64,000 nucleotides of DNA from Paracoccaceae bacterium (GTDB lineage: Bacteria > Pseudomonadota > Alphaproteobacteria > Rhodobacterales > Rhodobacteraceae): the NCBI GenBank assembly GCA_902512685.1, contig CABXKH010000004.1, positions 1-64,000 of the forward strand, read 5' to 3'. The notes beneath the pieces were generated by a model that was given only the letters and a program-made list of their open reading frames with translations, searched no databases and was not told the DNA's origin. Both the position numbers and the translations under genes were made by a program. Positions 1-8,100 of this stretch are shown here, in pieces (the stretch's first letter is position 1; the number at the start of each line of letters is the position of its first letter).

Positions 1-513
1 ACGATCCCAAATACCACCTGAGGCAGCGGGTTCATTATCTGTATAAATCCCCAAAAAGCGATTATCTCCCAGGGCGCCGAATTCAATTAGCCGCTCTGCA
101 GCCTGCAATTGCGCTTTCCAGCCATGCTCGCCAGATAGATCGCTGACGGCAAAGGCGCGGGGCAAGGATGTGACGGCCAAAGGTTCGCCAATTGCTTCAT
201 AAAGCCGAAACTCTAACGGCGTTGGGGCAGTAGATGGCGGCAACTGGAGCGCCAAGGTGTCATAAGCTTGGTTTTCCAGAAAAAGTTGTATCAAAGCAGT
301 TTTGCGTGCCGATATCGTTCCCAAAGCCGAGGTTGCCTCAAGCATCAATGTTGCGGTCAGCCAATCGCCGCGCCGGGCAAGACAATAAATCCGCGCATCG
401 TCATGAGGATAAGATGGCCCCAATTGCAAAACCTGATCACAAGCGGGCTGTAAAGTGTCACTCAGCAAGCTGAGATCGAACAGCAAAGGAACCAAAGGCG
501 CGGGCAGGGGGGG
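1..513 (-). pseudogene. Downstream part of frameshifted exported protein (runs off window)
   Basis: Reading the minus strand one frame away from the 177-residue ORF at 458-991 gives an uninterrupted frame from the C7 run (507-513) down to base 1. It contains plausible protein such as LPAPLVPLLFDLSLL and RIYCLARRGDWLTATLML, and its last codons read GGIWDR at bases 1-18. It therefore looks like the continuation of the upstream ORF after a one-base slip in the cytosine run. Seen: the open frame and the frame change at the homopolymer. Inferred: one original gene. Removing one C, or adding two, restores a single frame. The end lies outside the window and I do not recognise the function. Confidence 0.6.
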
Positions 514-991
514 CGGCGCGCTCTACAAGGGCAAGAGCCGGGTCTATTGCGCCATAGTCGATCAGTTTTTTCAGCCGAGCGGCAAAAAAAGCAAATTTTC
601 CCTCGCTGTCGCTTGGCGCATCGCCCTCGGCTAAAAGCACACGCAGGGTAAGGCTTTGAATAGCCGGATTATGGCTTACCGGCACGGAGTTTAACAAAGT
701 GACCAGATCTATGGTGCTGCTGTTATGCCACATGGTGAGTGGAAAGCCGGTCACCGAGGGCGGTAAAAGCCCCACAGAATCACTTTGAATCTCACTTAAG
801 GTGCTTACTTCTATATCCGGCCTGTTTCCCGAGAGGGAAACCGGCGGTTCGACAGGTTTGTTTTGTTTTTGGCTGGGCTCGGTAGCAGGTCCAACGCGTT
901 GCTCATCCAGCCAGTCTATTGCGGAAAGCGGGGTTTCGGCCGTCAAAAAACCGGGTAGCAACAAAGCAATGGCAAAAAACCTAGCTTTCAT
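458..991 (-). CDS. Putative exported protein, N-terminal part (frame broken at C7)
   Basis: This 177-residue ORF begins MKARFFAIALLLPGFLTAETP, a good Sec signal peptide with likely cleavage after LTA, followed by a proline- and serine-rich linker and an alanine/leucine-rich helical region. The product is probably periplasmic. The frame ends in a spurious-looking tail after the C7 run at 507-513, while a neighbouring frame stays open to the window edge, so the natural protein is probably much longer. Its start overlaps the end of the small membrane-protein gene at 981-1130, suggesting translational coupling. The family is not recognised with confidence; a conserved hypothetical exported protein near aroK in Roseobacter genomes is my best guess. 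Confidence 0.6.
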   Translation of the reverse strand: MKARFFAIALLLPGFLTAETPLSAIDWLDEQRVGPATEPSQKQNKPVEPPVSLSGNRPDIEVSTLSEIQSDSVGLLPPSVTGFPLTMWHNSSTIDLVTLLNSVPVSHNPAIQSLTLRVLLAEGDAPSDSEGKFAFFAARLKKLIDYGAIDPALALVERAAPPARAFGSFAVRSQLAE

Positions 992-1130
992 TCAGAATCA
1001 CTGGCTCCTGCGTTAAAGTGCGCACCGGATCAAAAGATACCCCGAAATAGGGCCCGATATAGGCATATACCACAAGTGCAACACAACAAATAAAGAAGAA
1101 AATAGAAATCCATTTTAGCAAACGTCCCAT
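981..1130 (-). CDS. Small single-pass membrane protein (49 aa)
   Basis: A 49-residue ORF starts MGRLLKWISIFFFICCVALV and ends PVILNES. It has a positively charged N-terminus, one strong transmembrane helix at about residues 8-25, a short YIGPYFGV segment and a polar C-terminus. An AAAGGG motif lies about 7 bases upstream of the ATG. Its last 11 bases overlap the start of the exported-protein gene downstream, an arrangement typical of coupled translation. It is too short for usual ORF cut-offs. Function unknown; the helix, ribosome-binding site and coupling are what support it as a gene. Confidence 0.65.
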   Translation of the reverse strand: MGRLLKWISIFFFICCVALVVYAYIGPYFGVSFDPVRTLTQEPVILNES

Positions 1131-1249
1131 CGATCACCCTTTGTGTTTGGCACTTATCTTTTTTAGCTTTATATATGGCCTTTTGCCTAAGATCACGTCA
1201 TTCAATAAGATCAATTGCAATTTAGCGATAGATTGCCAATAAGAAGCGA

Positions 1250-1801
1250 ATGACATTGGTTCTAAACAAAACAATTGCGCTGGTCGGAATGATGGGGGCG
1301 GGCAAAACAGCGGTCGGTAAAGCCATTGCCGCACGTCTGCATGCGCCTTTTATCGATTCCGATAGTGAAATTGAACGTGCAGCCAATATGACCATCGCGG
1401 AAATTTTTGAGCGTGACGGAGAGGCTTTTTTCAGAGAAAAGGAAAGCCAGATTATCAAGCGCCTGCTTAAAGGTGAAAAATGTATTCTCTCCACCGGTGG
1501 CGGTGTATTTTTGGCAGATAAAAATCGCCAATTGATACATGAAAAAGGCGCATCTGTTTGGCTTAACGCAGATGTAGATGTGCTCTGGGCGCGGGTGAAA
1601 AACAATCCAAGCCGGCCACTTTTACAAACGGAAAACCCGTTTCAAGCCTTGTCTAAATTGTATTCAGAACGAAAAACAATCTATGCTCTGGCTGATTTGT
1701 CGATCGAATCCGGAGCTCAGATCAGTGTAGATGATATGGCCGATAAGGTGATATCAACCCTATTAGACCGCCCGGATATTCTGGAGAGGCAAGATGATTG
1801 A
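1250..1801 (+). CDS. aroK: Shikimate kinase
   Basis: AroK phosphorylates shikimate at the 3-hydroxyl with ATP in the shikimate route to chorismate and aromatic amino acids; it is cytosolic. The 183-residue protein has a P-loop GMMGAGKT at residues 13-20, the shikimate-binding DSDSEIE region near 37-43 and a TGGG motif near 81-84, all family hallmarks; length is normal. The ATG at 1250 is preceded by AAGAAG. Its end overlaps the aroB start by 8 bases, so the two steps of the pathway are translated together. No promoter was confidently identified upstream. Confidence 0.96.
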   Translation: MTLVLNKTIALVGMMGAGKTAVGKAIAARLHAPFIDSDSEIERAANMTIAEIFERDGEAFFREKESQIIKRLLKGEKCILSTGGGVFLADKNRQLIHEKGASVWLNADVDVLWARVKNNPSRPLLQTENPFQALSKLYSERKTIYALADLSIESGAQISVDDMADKVISTLLDRPDILERQDD

Positions 1802-2915
1802 AAACGTGCATGTCGGCTTGGGCGATCGCGCCTATGATATCATTATCGCCGAGCGGCTTATAGAGCAAAGCGGCGATTACATATTGCCATTTCTCCAGCG
1901 TCCAAAAGTTGCAATTGTTACAGATGAAAATGTTGCAAAACAGCACCTTAAGCCGCTTGAGGCCGCATTTAATGCAAAAGGTATTCACACTAGCTCTTTT
2001 GTTCTTCCATCGGGTGAGACGACAAAATCATGGGGGCATTTGAGCCAAACCGTTGAGTGGCTTCTGGACCAAAAGGTCGAACGTCGTGATCTTGTGATTG
2101 CTTTGGGCGGTGGCGTCATCGGCGATCTGGTCGGATTTGCTGCGGCCATATTAAGACGCGGTGTACGTTTTGTACAAATGCCCACCTCATTGCTGGCACA
2201 AGTCGACAGCTCGGTTGGGGGCAAAACCGGAATTAATACCCCGCATGGCAAAAATCTTGTCGGTGCTTTTCACCAGCCTTCGCTGGTTTTGGCGGATATC
2301 TCGGTTCTTGGCAGCCTTGCGCCGCGTGATTTTCTGGCTGGATATGGCGAAGTGGTTAAATACGGGTTGCTGGGCAATTCAGAGTTCTTTGGCTGGTTAG
2401 AGGACAACGGGCCCAAAATGGCATCGGGCGATCAAAATGCCCGGATGCATGCCATTAAAATATCCTGTGAAATGAAAGCGGATATTGTTGTGCGCGATGA
2501 AACCGAACAGGGTGATCGGGCGCTTCTGAATCTGGGGCATACGTTTTGCCATGCACTTGAGGCGGCCACAGGCTATTCAAGCCGTTTACTGCACGGTGAA
2601 GGCGTGGCCATTGGATGCGCTTTGGCATTTGAGCTGTCCTCGCGTTTGGGACTTTGTGCGCAAGAAGTGCCAAGCCGGGTGCGGGCGCATTTGGCGAATA
2701 TGGGAATGAAAACCGACCTGCGTGACATTTATGGCGATTTGCCAGAGGCTGATGGTTTGCTAGACCTGATGCGACAGGACAAAAAAGTTGTTGATGGTCA
2801 ACTTAATTTCATTCTTGCAACAGATATTGGAAAAGCCTTTGTCGCCCGCGATGTGGCGCAGGATGCGGTGCGCACCCTGCTCATTGATGCTCTTGCGAGC
2901 CGAAAGGCCCGCTAG
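1794..2915 (+). CDS. aroB: 3-dehydroquinate synthase
   Basis: AroB converts DAHP to 3-dehydroquinate, the second step of the shikimate pathway, using NAD+ and a divalent metal. The 373-residue protein shows the NAD-binding and substrate motifs LALGGGVIGDLVGF, PTSLLAQVDSSVGGKTGIN and the metal-ligand regions GYGEVVKYG, LGHTFCHALE and LLHGEGVAIG. Length is typical. It overlaps aroK by 8 bases and forms a two-gene operon with it, convergent with ssb. Confidence 0.97.
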   Translation: MIENVHVGLGDRAYDIIIAERLIEQSGDYILPFLQRPKVAIVTDENVAKQHLKPLEAAFNAKGIHTSSFVLPSGETTKSWGHLSQTVEWLLDQKVERRDLVIALGGGVIGDLVGFAAAILRRGVRFVQMPTSLLAQVDSSVGGKTGINTPHGKNLVGAFHQPSLVLADISVLGSLAPRDFLAGYGEVVKYGLLGNSEFFGWLEDNGPKMASGDQNARMHAIKISCEMKADIVVRDETEQGDRALLNLGHTFCHALEAATGYSSRLLHGEGVAIGCALAFELSSRLGLCAQEVPSRVRAHLANMGMKTDLRDIYGDLPEADGLLDLMRQDKKVVDGQLNFILATDIGKAFVARDVAQDAVRTLLIDALASRKAR

Positions 2916-2922
2916 AGCTTTT

Positions 2923-2943
2923 GTTTATTTAGGTAAACTTTTT
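2923..2943 (+). terminator. Weak intrinsic terminator after aroB
   Basis: A 6-bp stem GTTTAT/GTAAAC with a 4-base loop (2923-2938) is followed by six T residues, directly after the aroB stop and abutting the convergent ssb end. The stem is AT-rich, so this is a weak call. Confidence 0.35.
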
Positions 2944-3416
2944 TAAAACGGGATCTCGTCGTCTAGATCACGAGAGGGAAGGCTGCTGCTCTCTTGGGCA
3001 GGTTCAGGCGCAGAGTATCCACCGTCGTAGCCGCCGGGCGCTCCGCCGCCGCCGCCTGAATCGCCGCGGCCATCGAGCATTGTCAGCGTCGAGCCAAAGC
3101 CTTGTAGCACTACCTCGGTTGAATAGCGATCATTGCCTGATTGGTCCTGCCATTTGCGGGTCTGCAACTGGCCTTCGATATAAACCTTGGACCCTTTACG
3201 CAGATATTGCTCGGCAACGCGAACAAGGCCCTCGTTAAAAATGGCTACCGAATGCCATTCGGTTTTTTCGCGGCGTTCGCCTGTATTGCGATCTTTCCAG
3301 TTTTCTGAGGTTGCAATGCGCAGGTTGCAGACCTTCCCGCCATTGGGAAAATTACGCACTTCAGGATCACGCCCTAAATTGCCTATTAAAATGACTTTAT
3401 TTACCGAACCGGCCAT
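2943..3416 (-). CDS. ssb: Single-stranded DNA-binding protein
   Basis: SSB coats single-stranded DNA during replication, repair and recombination and recruits partners through its acidic C-terminal tip. The 157-residue protein has the N-terminal OB fold ([15 protein letters not shown], then [10 protein letters not shown] and [16 protein letters not shown]), a glycine-rich flexible linker around residues 118-130 and the classical tip DDEIPF. Length is typical for alphaproteobacteria. It stands alone, convergent with aroB. I saw no GTTC-N7-GTTC SOS box upstream. Confidence 0.97.
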   Translation of the reverse strand: MAGSVNKVILIGNLGRDPEVRNFPNGGKVCNLRIATSENWKDRNTGERREKTEWHSVAIFNEGLVRVAEQYLRKGSKVYIEGQLQTRKWQDQSGNDRYSTEVVLQGFGSTLTMLDGRGDSGGGGGAPGGYDGGYSAPEPAQESSSLPSRDLDDEIPF

Positions 3417-3531
3417 TGCCTATCTCCTGTCGAATCCTTTGGTGAGTGTTTATCTAAGTTAGACCACTCAATAAAGGTTAAGGAAAGCCTAATCCGCAAG
3501 GCCAAAGCGAAATTGAGTTAAAAAGCAAATA

Positions 3532-3558
3532 TAGGGCTAAACCGATAAATTCGCCCTA
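3532..3558 (-). terminator. Possible terminator of the peptide ABC operon
   Basis: On the minus strand, TAGGGC pairs with GCCCTA across a 15-base loop, followed by TATTTGCTTTTT. It lies just after the ATPase gene stop. The long loop and interrupted U tract make this tentative. Confidence 0.35.
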
Positions 3559-3567
3559 ATGCTTTGA

Positions 3568-5655
3568 TTATTCAGCTGCAATCTTGATCACTGGTTCCAT
3601 TTTGGACAGGATATCCGCTGCGAGGTGGCATTTGATCTCATGCCCTTTTTCAAGTTGCCGAGTTGGCGGTACTTCTGTGTCGCACAGGTTGTTCGTCACC
3701 TCGGTTTTCCAGCGGCAACGGGTTTGAAAAGGACACCCAGAGGGGGGATTCATCGCCGAAGGAATATCGCCTTCAAGCACAATATGCTGTTTTTCTATAC
3801 TTGTATCCGCGATGGGCACAGCCGACAGCAGGGCTTCTGTATAGGGATGATAGGGCGGTGAAAAGACCTGATCTGTGCTGCCCAGTTCGACCACATGGCC
3901 AAGGTACATCACCATGACACGGTCACTGAGGTAGCGCACAATTGACAAATCATGACTGATGAACAAAAGCGTGGTTTTTTCGCGCCGTTGAATTTCCATC
4001 AAAAGATCTGTGACCGCAGCTTGTACGGAAACATCCAAAGCCGATACAGGTTCGTCTGCGACAACAATCCTTGCTCCGCCTGCAAAGGCGCGCGCGATCC
4101 CGACCCGTTGTTTTTGGCCGCCGGACAACTGGCGCGGCATGCGTTCGGCAAAGGCGCGCGGCAGCTTAACCAAGTCCAGCAACTCCAGCATGCGTTCAGC
4201 GCGGTCCTGATCTGAATTTCCAAATCTGAATATCTCAAGCGCTCTGATAATTTGCCGGCCAACAGACATCGAGGGATTTAGCGTATCAAAAGGGTTTTGA
4301 AACACCATCTGAATATCTGCAACGGTTTTGGTATTACGGGTCTCGATGGGATTGCTTTCAATACTTTTGCCATCCAAAAGGATTTCGCCCTCAGTTGCGG
4401 TCTCGAGCCCCATAAGCACCTTTGCAAATGTCGATTTTCCACAACCAGATTCGCCAACAATGGCCAGAGTTTCGCTTTCGCGGGCCTCAAAGCTTAGGGT
4501 TTCATTGGCTTTGACAACCTTTTTGTCGCCCGCAGAGCCAAATAAGGCATTGGCTGCCACTTCATAATATTTCTTCAGGTTGTCTATTTTTAAAACGACC
4601 CCACCGGGTTCGGTTTTTTCCGATGTTACACTGGCTTTGATCGGTGCATTCCAGTCGATTTCTGAAAATTTCAAACACCTGCTAAAGTGGCGATCGTCGC
4701 CCTCAATCACTCCCATTGAGATTTCGCTTTGATTGCAGCGGCCCTCTTCGAAATAGTCACAACGGGGGCCAAAGTTGCAGCCCATAGGGCGTTCATGCGG
4801 CAGCGGGAAATTGCCCGGGATGGCCACCAAGGGGCGAGCATTTTTATTGGCGCCGGGCAGGGGAATAGATCTAAAAAGCGCTTGGGTATAAGGGTGCTGC
4901 ATTTTATCAAAGACATCTTCAATGCTGCCGGTTTCAACAGCCTCGCCAGAATACATCACGCAAATGCGGTCGCAAGTTTCAAGCACCAATCCCAGATTAT
5001 GGGAAATAAACAACATCGATGTGCCGTATTTTTTTCCCAAATCCTTAACCAGATCAACGACAGCGGCCTCAACGGTGACATCAAGCGCAGTGGTAGGCTC
5101 GTCTAAAATAAGCAGGGACGGCTTGGACATCAATGCCATTGCAATCACAATGCGCTGCTGTTGACCCCCGGATAATTGATGCGGAAAAGACTTCAGAATA
5201 CGCTCTGGGTCGGGCAGCTTAACATCTGCGACCACTTCAAGCGCACGTTGATACGCGTCGTTTTCTGAAATACCTTCGTGGATCATAGGCACTTCGATGA
5301 GCTGTTTTCCGATTTTCATTGCCGGATTCAACGAGGCCATCGGCTCTTGGTAAATCATGGCAATTTCATTGCCGCGAATGTCGCGAAGCTCTTCATCGCT
5401 CATGGCCGAAAGATCTTGGCCTTTGAACTTTATCTGCCCGCCTACAATGTGGCCGTTTACGCCGAGATCTTGCATGACACCCAAAGCGACAGTGGACTTT
5501 CCACAACCGGATTCGCCAACCAAGCCGACGGCTTCACCGGGCTGCACGTCGACCGAAAAATCCATCACGGCTGGAATTTCTCGCAGGCGTGTGAAAAATG
5601 AAATTGAAAGCCCGTCGATTTCAAGGATTGGTCCGTCATATTTTGGCTTGGTCAT
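3568..5655 (-). CDS. Peptide-type ABC transporter, fused double ATPase (DppD-DppF type)
   Basis: One 695-residue polypeptide carries both nucleotide-binding domains of an oligopeptide/dipeptide importer. Domain 1 has Walker A GESGCGKS at 47-54, signature LSGGQQQR and Walker B LLILDEPTTALD; domain 2 repeats these with GESGCGKST, LSGGQKQR and RIVVADEPVSALD. Each half ends in the cysteine-containing C-terminal extension typical of Dpp/Opp ATPases (NFGPRCDYFEEGRC and PFQTRCRW). It hydrolyses ATP to drive import through the two permeases encoded upstream in the same operon. The start has an AAGGA site. Substrate cannot be read from sequence. Confidence 0.93.
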   Translation of the reverse strand: MTKPKYDGPILEIDGLSISFFTRLREIPAVMDFSVDVQPGEAVGLVGESGCGKSTVALGVMQDLGVNGHIVGGQIKFKGQDLSAMSDEELRDIRGNEIAMIYQEPMASLNPAMKIGKQLIEVPMIHEGISENDAYQRALEVVADVKLPDPERILKSFPHQLSGGQQQRIVIAMALMSKPSLLILDEPTTALDVTVEAAVVDLVKDLGKKYGTSMLFISHNLGLVLETCDRICVMYSGEAVETGSIEDVFDKMQHPYTQALFRSIPLPGANKNARPLVAIPGNFPLPHERPMGCNFGPRCDYFEEGRCNQSEISMGVIEGDDRHFSRCLKFSEIDWNAPIKASVTSEKTEPGGVVLKIDNLKKYYEVAANALFGSAGDKKVVKANETLSFEARESETLAIVGESGCGKSTFAKVLMGLETATEGEILLDGKSIESNPIETRNTKTVADIQMVFQNPFDTLNPSMSVGRQIIRALEIFRFGNSDQDRAERMLELLDLVKLPRAFAERMPRQLSGGQKQRVGIARAFAGGARIVVADEPVSALDVSVQAAVTDLLMEIQRREKTTLLFISHDLSIVRYLSDRVMVMYLGHVVELGSTDQVFSPPYHPYTEALLSAVPIADTSIEKQHIVLEGDIPSAMNPPSGCPFQTRCRWKTEVTNNLCDTEVPPTRQLEKGHEIKCHLAADILSKMEPVIKIAAE

Positions 5656-5744
5656 CAGCTATTCCTTTTTTACGGGCGGGGCGCATCAGCGCCTTAGTTT
5701 AGGTTGCCCTGCACGCTATTGATCTATTCTACGTTCCTTTCGGT

Positions 5745-6938
5745 TTAATCTTTCAGGCTTTCTTCTCGCAATCCGTCCGCAAGAAGGTTCAGCCCAAGAA
5801 CCAGACTAAGCAAGGCAAAAGAGGGTGCTAGTGCAGGATGTGGGTATACAGACAGAAGTTTGCGGCCTTCATTAATGGTTGCCCCCCAGTTTGGACTTTC
5901 CGGCTCAAGTCCAAGTCCGAAAAACCCTAACGTTCCTAGCAAAATGGTTGTGTACCCGATCCGCAGGCAGAAATCGACGATCAGAGGGCCACGCGCATTT
6001 GGCAGAATTTCCCATAGCATAATATACCATGGGCCTTCGCCTCTGGTTTGCGCCGCGGCCACATAGTCACGGGTTTTTATATCCATTGCCAAACCGCGAA
6101 CAATCCTGAAAACTGTAGGAGAATTGACAAAGACAACCGAGACAAAAACTGTTAAAAGTCCACCATCCACATTGAATAAATCAATCGCATTAAACAGCGT
6201 GATTTTACTGCCTGCTTCATTGATCAAAGAAATATAAAGCATCAGCAGGACGAATAAAGCCCCCGATAAAACAATATTGCGCTTCTGCGGAACGATATAG
6301 AGTCGAGAGTTGATCAAAACAGTACAGAAAATCAGTGGAAAGGCGAAGAGCACTGCCGCCATATATTGCGGCATTCCTGTTAATCTAATCTCTGGTGTGA
6401 CCAGCAGATAAAAGAGTAAAATCACTGGGAAGGCGAGAATTAAATTGGCTGCGAATGACAAAGCTGTATCCAACCGGCCGCCATAATAGCCTGCTGGAAG
6501 TCCAAGTGTGATGCCCGCCATAAAAGCAAAAAGAGTGGCCAATGGCGCGATCACAATCACCACAGTGCTGCCGGCAATCATTCTGCTGAACACATCACGG
6601 GCCAGTGTATCGCCTCCGAGTAAAAAATAGGCGTACTCGTTCTCTTCAGCGCCGCGCATCGGGGTGCCCGGCACTTTGTTTTTCATTCCTGAAACCTGCG
6701 ACAGCGGATCGTGCGTGACGACCCAGTCAAGAGCACCGGCGTAAAAGCCCGCAAAGACCCAGAACATGACAATCGCAAAGCCGATCATGCCAATGGTGGA
6801 ATCGAAAAGCTTTCCATAAAGCCCAAGTTTGCGTTTATACATGATGGATAGGATGAACAAAACTACGAGTGATATCCATACAGGCATAAGCTGCATCAAT
6901 ATGCGGGAGATTATTTCACCCCAAGATAAAAGTTCCAT
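5745..6938 (-). CDS. Peptide-type ABC transporter permease (DppC-like, enlarged)
   Basis: An inner-membrane permease with the binding-protein-dependent transport fold. The coupling (EAA) loop reads AAAQTRGEGPWYIMLWEILP near residues 295-315, and the C-terminus GLNLLADGLREE is typical of the DppC/OppC family. At 397 residues it is about 100 longer than usual; the extra length is a hydrophobic block at about 180-270 that adds helices between the conserved segments, plus a longer N-terminal region. It should pair with the permease encoded just upstream (13-base gap). Confidence 0.9.
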   Translation of the reverse strand: MELLSWGEIISRILMQLMPVWISLVVLFILSIMYKRKLGLYGKLFDSTIGMIGFAIVMFWVFAGFYAGALDWVVTHDPLSQVSGMKNKVPGTPMRGAEENEYAYFLLGGDTLARDVFSRMIAGSTVVIVIAPLATLFAFMAGITLGLPAGYYGGRLDTALSFAANLILAFPVILLFYLLVTPEIRLTGMPQYMAAVLFAFPLIFCTVLINSRLYIVPQKRNIVLSGALFVLLMLYISLINEAGSKITLFNAIDLFNVDGGLLTVFVSVVFVNSPTVFRIVRGLAMDIKTRDYVAAAQTRGEGPWYIMLWEILPNARGPLIVDFCLRIGYTTILLGTLGFFGLGLEPESPNWGATINEGRKLLSVYPHPALAPSFALLSLVLGLNLLADGLREESLKD

Positions 6939-6951
6939 GCCGCTGCTCCCT

Positions 6952-7998
6952 TTATGTCACTTTTATTCGCGGGTTAAGATAGACATAGCCGATATCAGAA
7001 ATAAGCTGTGTCACCAGTACGACAATCACCGAAACAACAGAAACACCAAGCAATAGCTCGATATCATTATTGCCAGCCGCTTGGACAAGAACCCATCCAA
7101 AGCCTTTGTAATTAAACAATGTTTCCACAATCACGACGCCGTTCAAAAGCCATGGAAATTGCAACATGATAACTGTAAAGGGCGCAATCAGAGCATTTCT
7201 AAGCGCATGCTTTACAACAATATTGCGAAAACTAACGCCTTTCAGACGGGCGGTTCGAATATATTGCGCCGTCATCACCTCAGCCATTGAAGCCCGTGTC
7301 ATGCGTGCAATATACCCCATGCCGTAAAGCGCGATCGTAATCACCGGCAAGAGAAAGTTTTCTAGATTTGCATCCTCCATTGCCTTGGTGGCGGTGCCTT
7401 TAAACCACTTAAGCCCAAAGGCAGATGAGGAAAATATTGCAATAAAAATAACGCCCGAAACATATTCAGGGGTCGCAGTTGTCGTGATTGCAAAAGTAGA
7501 CAGCGTTCGGTCCGTGCGCGATCCTTCGCGCATGCCGGCGAAAACCCCGACAAGCAACGCACTTGGAACCATCAAAAGCATAACCCAGAACATCAGCTTT
7601 GCGGTTAAAGACAGGCGTGTGGCTATAATGGAACTAACTTCAGCTTTGAAAACTGTGGAATAGCCCCAGTAGCCTTGCAAAATCCCACAGAATTTGGGCA
7701 CATCTTCCAATGCCATTGCGGGCAGCTGGCAGCGTCGCCGGGTTTTGTCGTCAGTTCCCTCGATGATGTAGCCGGGCATCACGCCAAGCCATTGGCCGTA
7801 TTTTACAGGCAGAGGTTGAAGATACCCGCGGTTTGATAGCATCGTCTGCACCGCAGCGTCATCCATTCGAAAATTACCTTCGGATTTCGCCAGTTTTTCT
7901 AAATTTGGATAAAGATTCGTCATAAAAAAGACGATGAATGTTAGACATAATGCGGTGAACAGCATGACCACTGTCCGCCTAAGAATGAATAGTCCCAT
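6952..7998 (-). CDS. Peptide-type ABC transporter permease (DppB-like)
   Basis: The 348-residue protein begins with the DppB-type N-terminus MGLFILRRTVVMLFTALCLTF and has the coupling loop RTARLKGVSFRNIVVKHALR. About six membrane helices are visible. Between helix 1 and helix 2 there is a long periplasmic loop (about residues 30-120) containing two cysteines, C90 and C104, which could form a disulfide; this loop is larger than in standard DppB. It lies second in the operon, separated from the binding-protein gene by a strong stem-loop. Confidence 0.92.
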   Translation of the reverse strand: MGLFILRRTVVMLFTALCLTFIVFFMTNLYPNLEKLAKSEGNFRMDDAAVQTMLSNRGYLQPLPVKYGQWLGVMPGYIIEGTDDKTRRRCQLPAMALEDVPKFCGILQGYWGYSTVFKAEVSSIIATRLSLTAKLMFWVMLLMVPSALLVGVFAGMREGSRTDRTLSTFAITTTATPEYVSGVIFIAIFSSSAFGLKWFKGTATKAMEDANLENFLLPVITIALYGMGYIARMTRASMAEVMTAQYIRTARLKGVSFRNIVVKHALRNALIAPFTVIMLQFPWLLNGVVIVETLFNYKGFGWVLVQAAGNNDIELLLGVSVVSVIVVLVTQLISDIGYVYLNPRIKVT

Positions 7999-8060
7999 TT
8001 TATTCCCTGTACCACTCAGACAGTGCGTATGGTCGCAGCATTAGCATTTTTTATATAATC

Positions 8061-8089
8061 TGGCCACAGCGGACATGCCGCTGTGGCCA
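8061..8089 (-). other. Intercistronic stem-loop between binding protein and permease genes
   Basis: A perfect 12-bp inverted repeat, TGGCCACAGCGG / CCGCTGTGGCCA, encloses the 5-base loop ACATG. It lies 11 bases after the binding-protein stop and about 60 bases before the permease start. No U tract follows on the minus strand, so it is more likely an RNA-stabilising or attenuating hairpin than a full terminator. In comparable operons such hairpins keep binding-protein mRNA more abundant than permease mRNA; that role is inferred here. Confidence 0.7.
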
Positions 8090-8100
8090 TAAATGGTCAA

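Noticed and set aside
3416..3567. SOS box upstream of ssb
   Set aside because: No GTTC-N7-GTTC arrangement was found before ssb.
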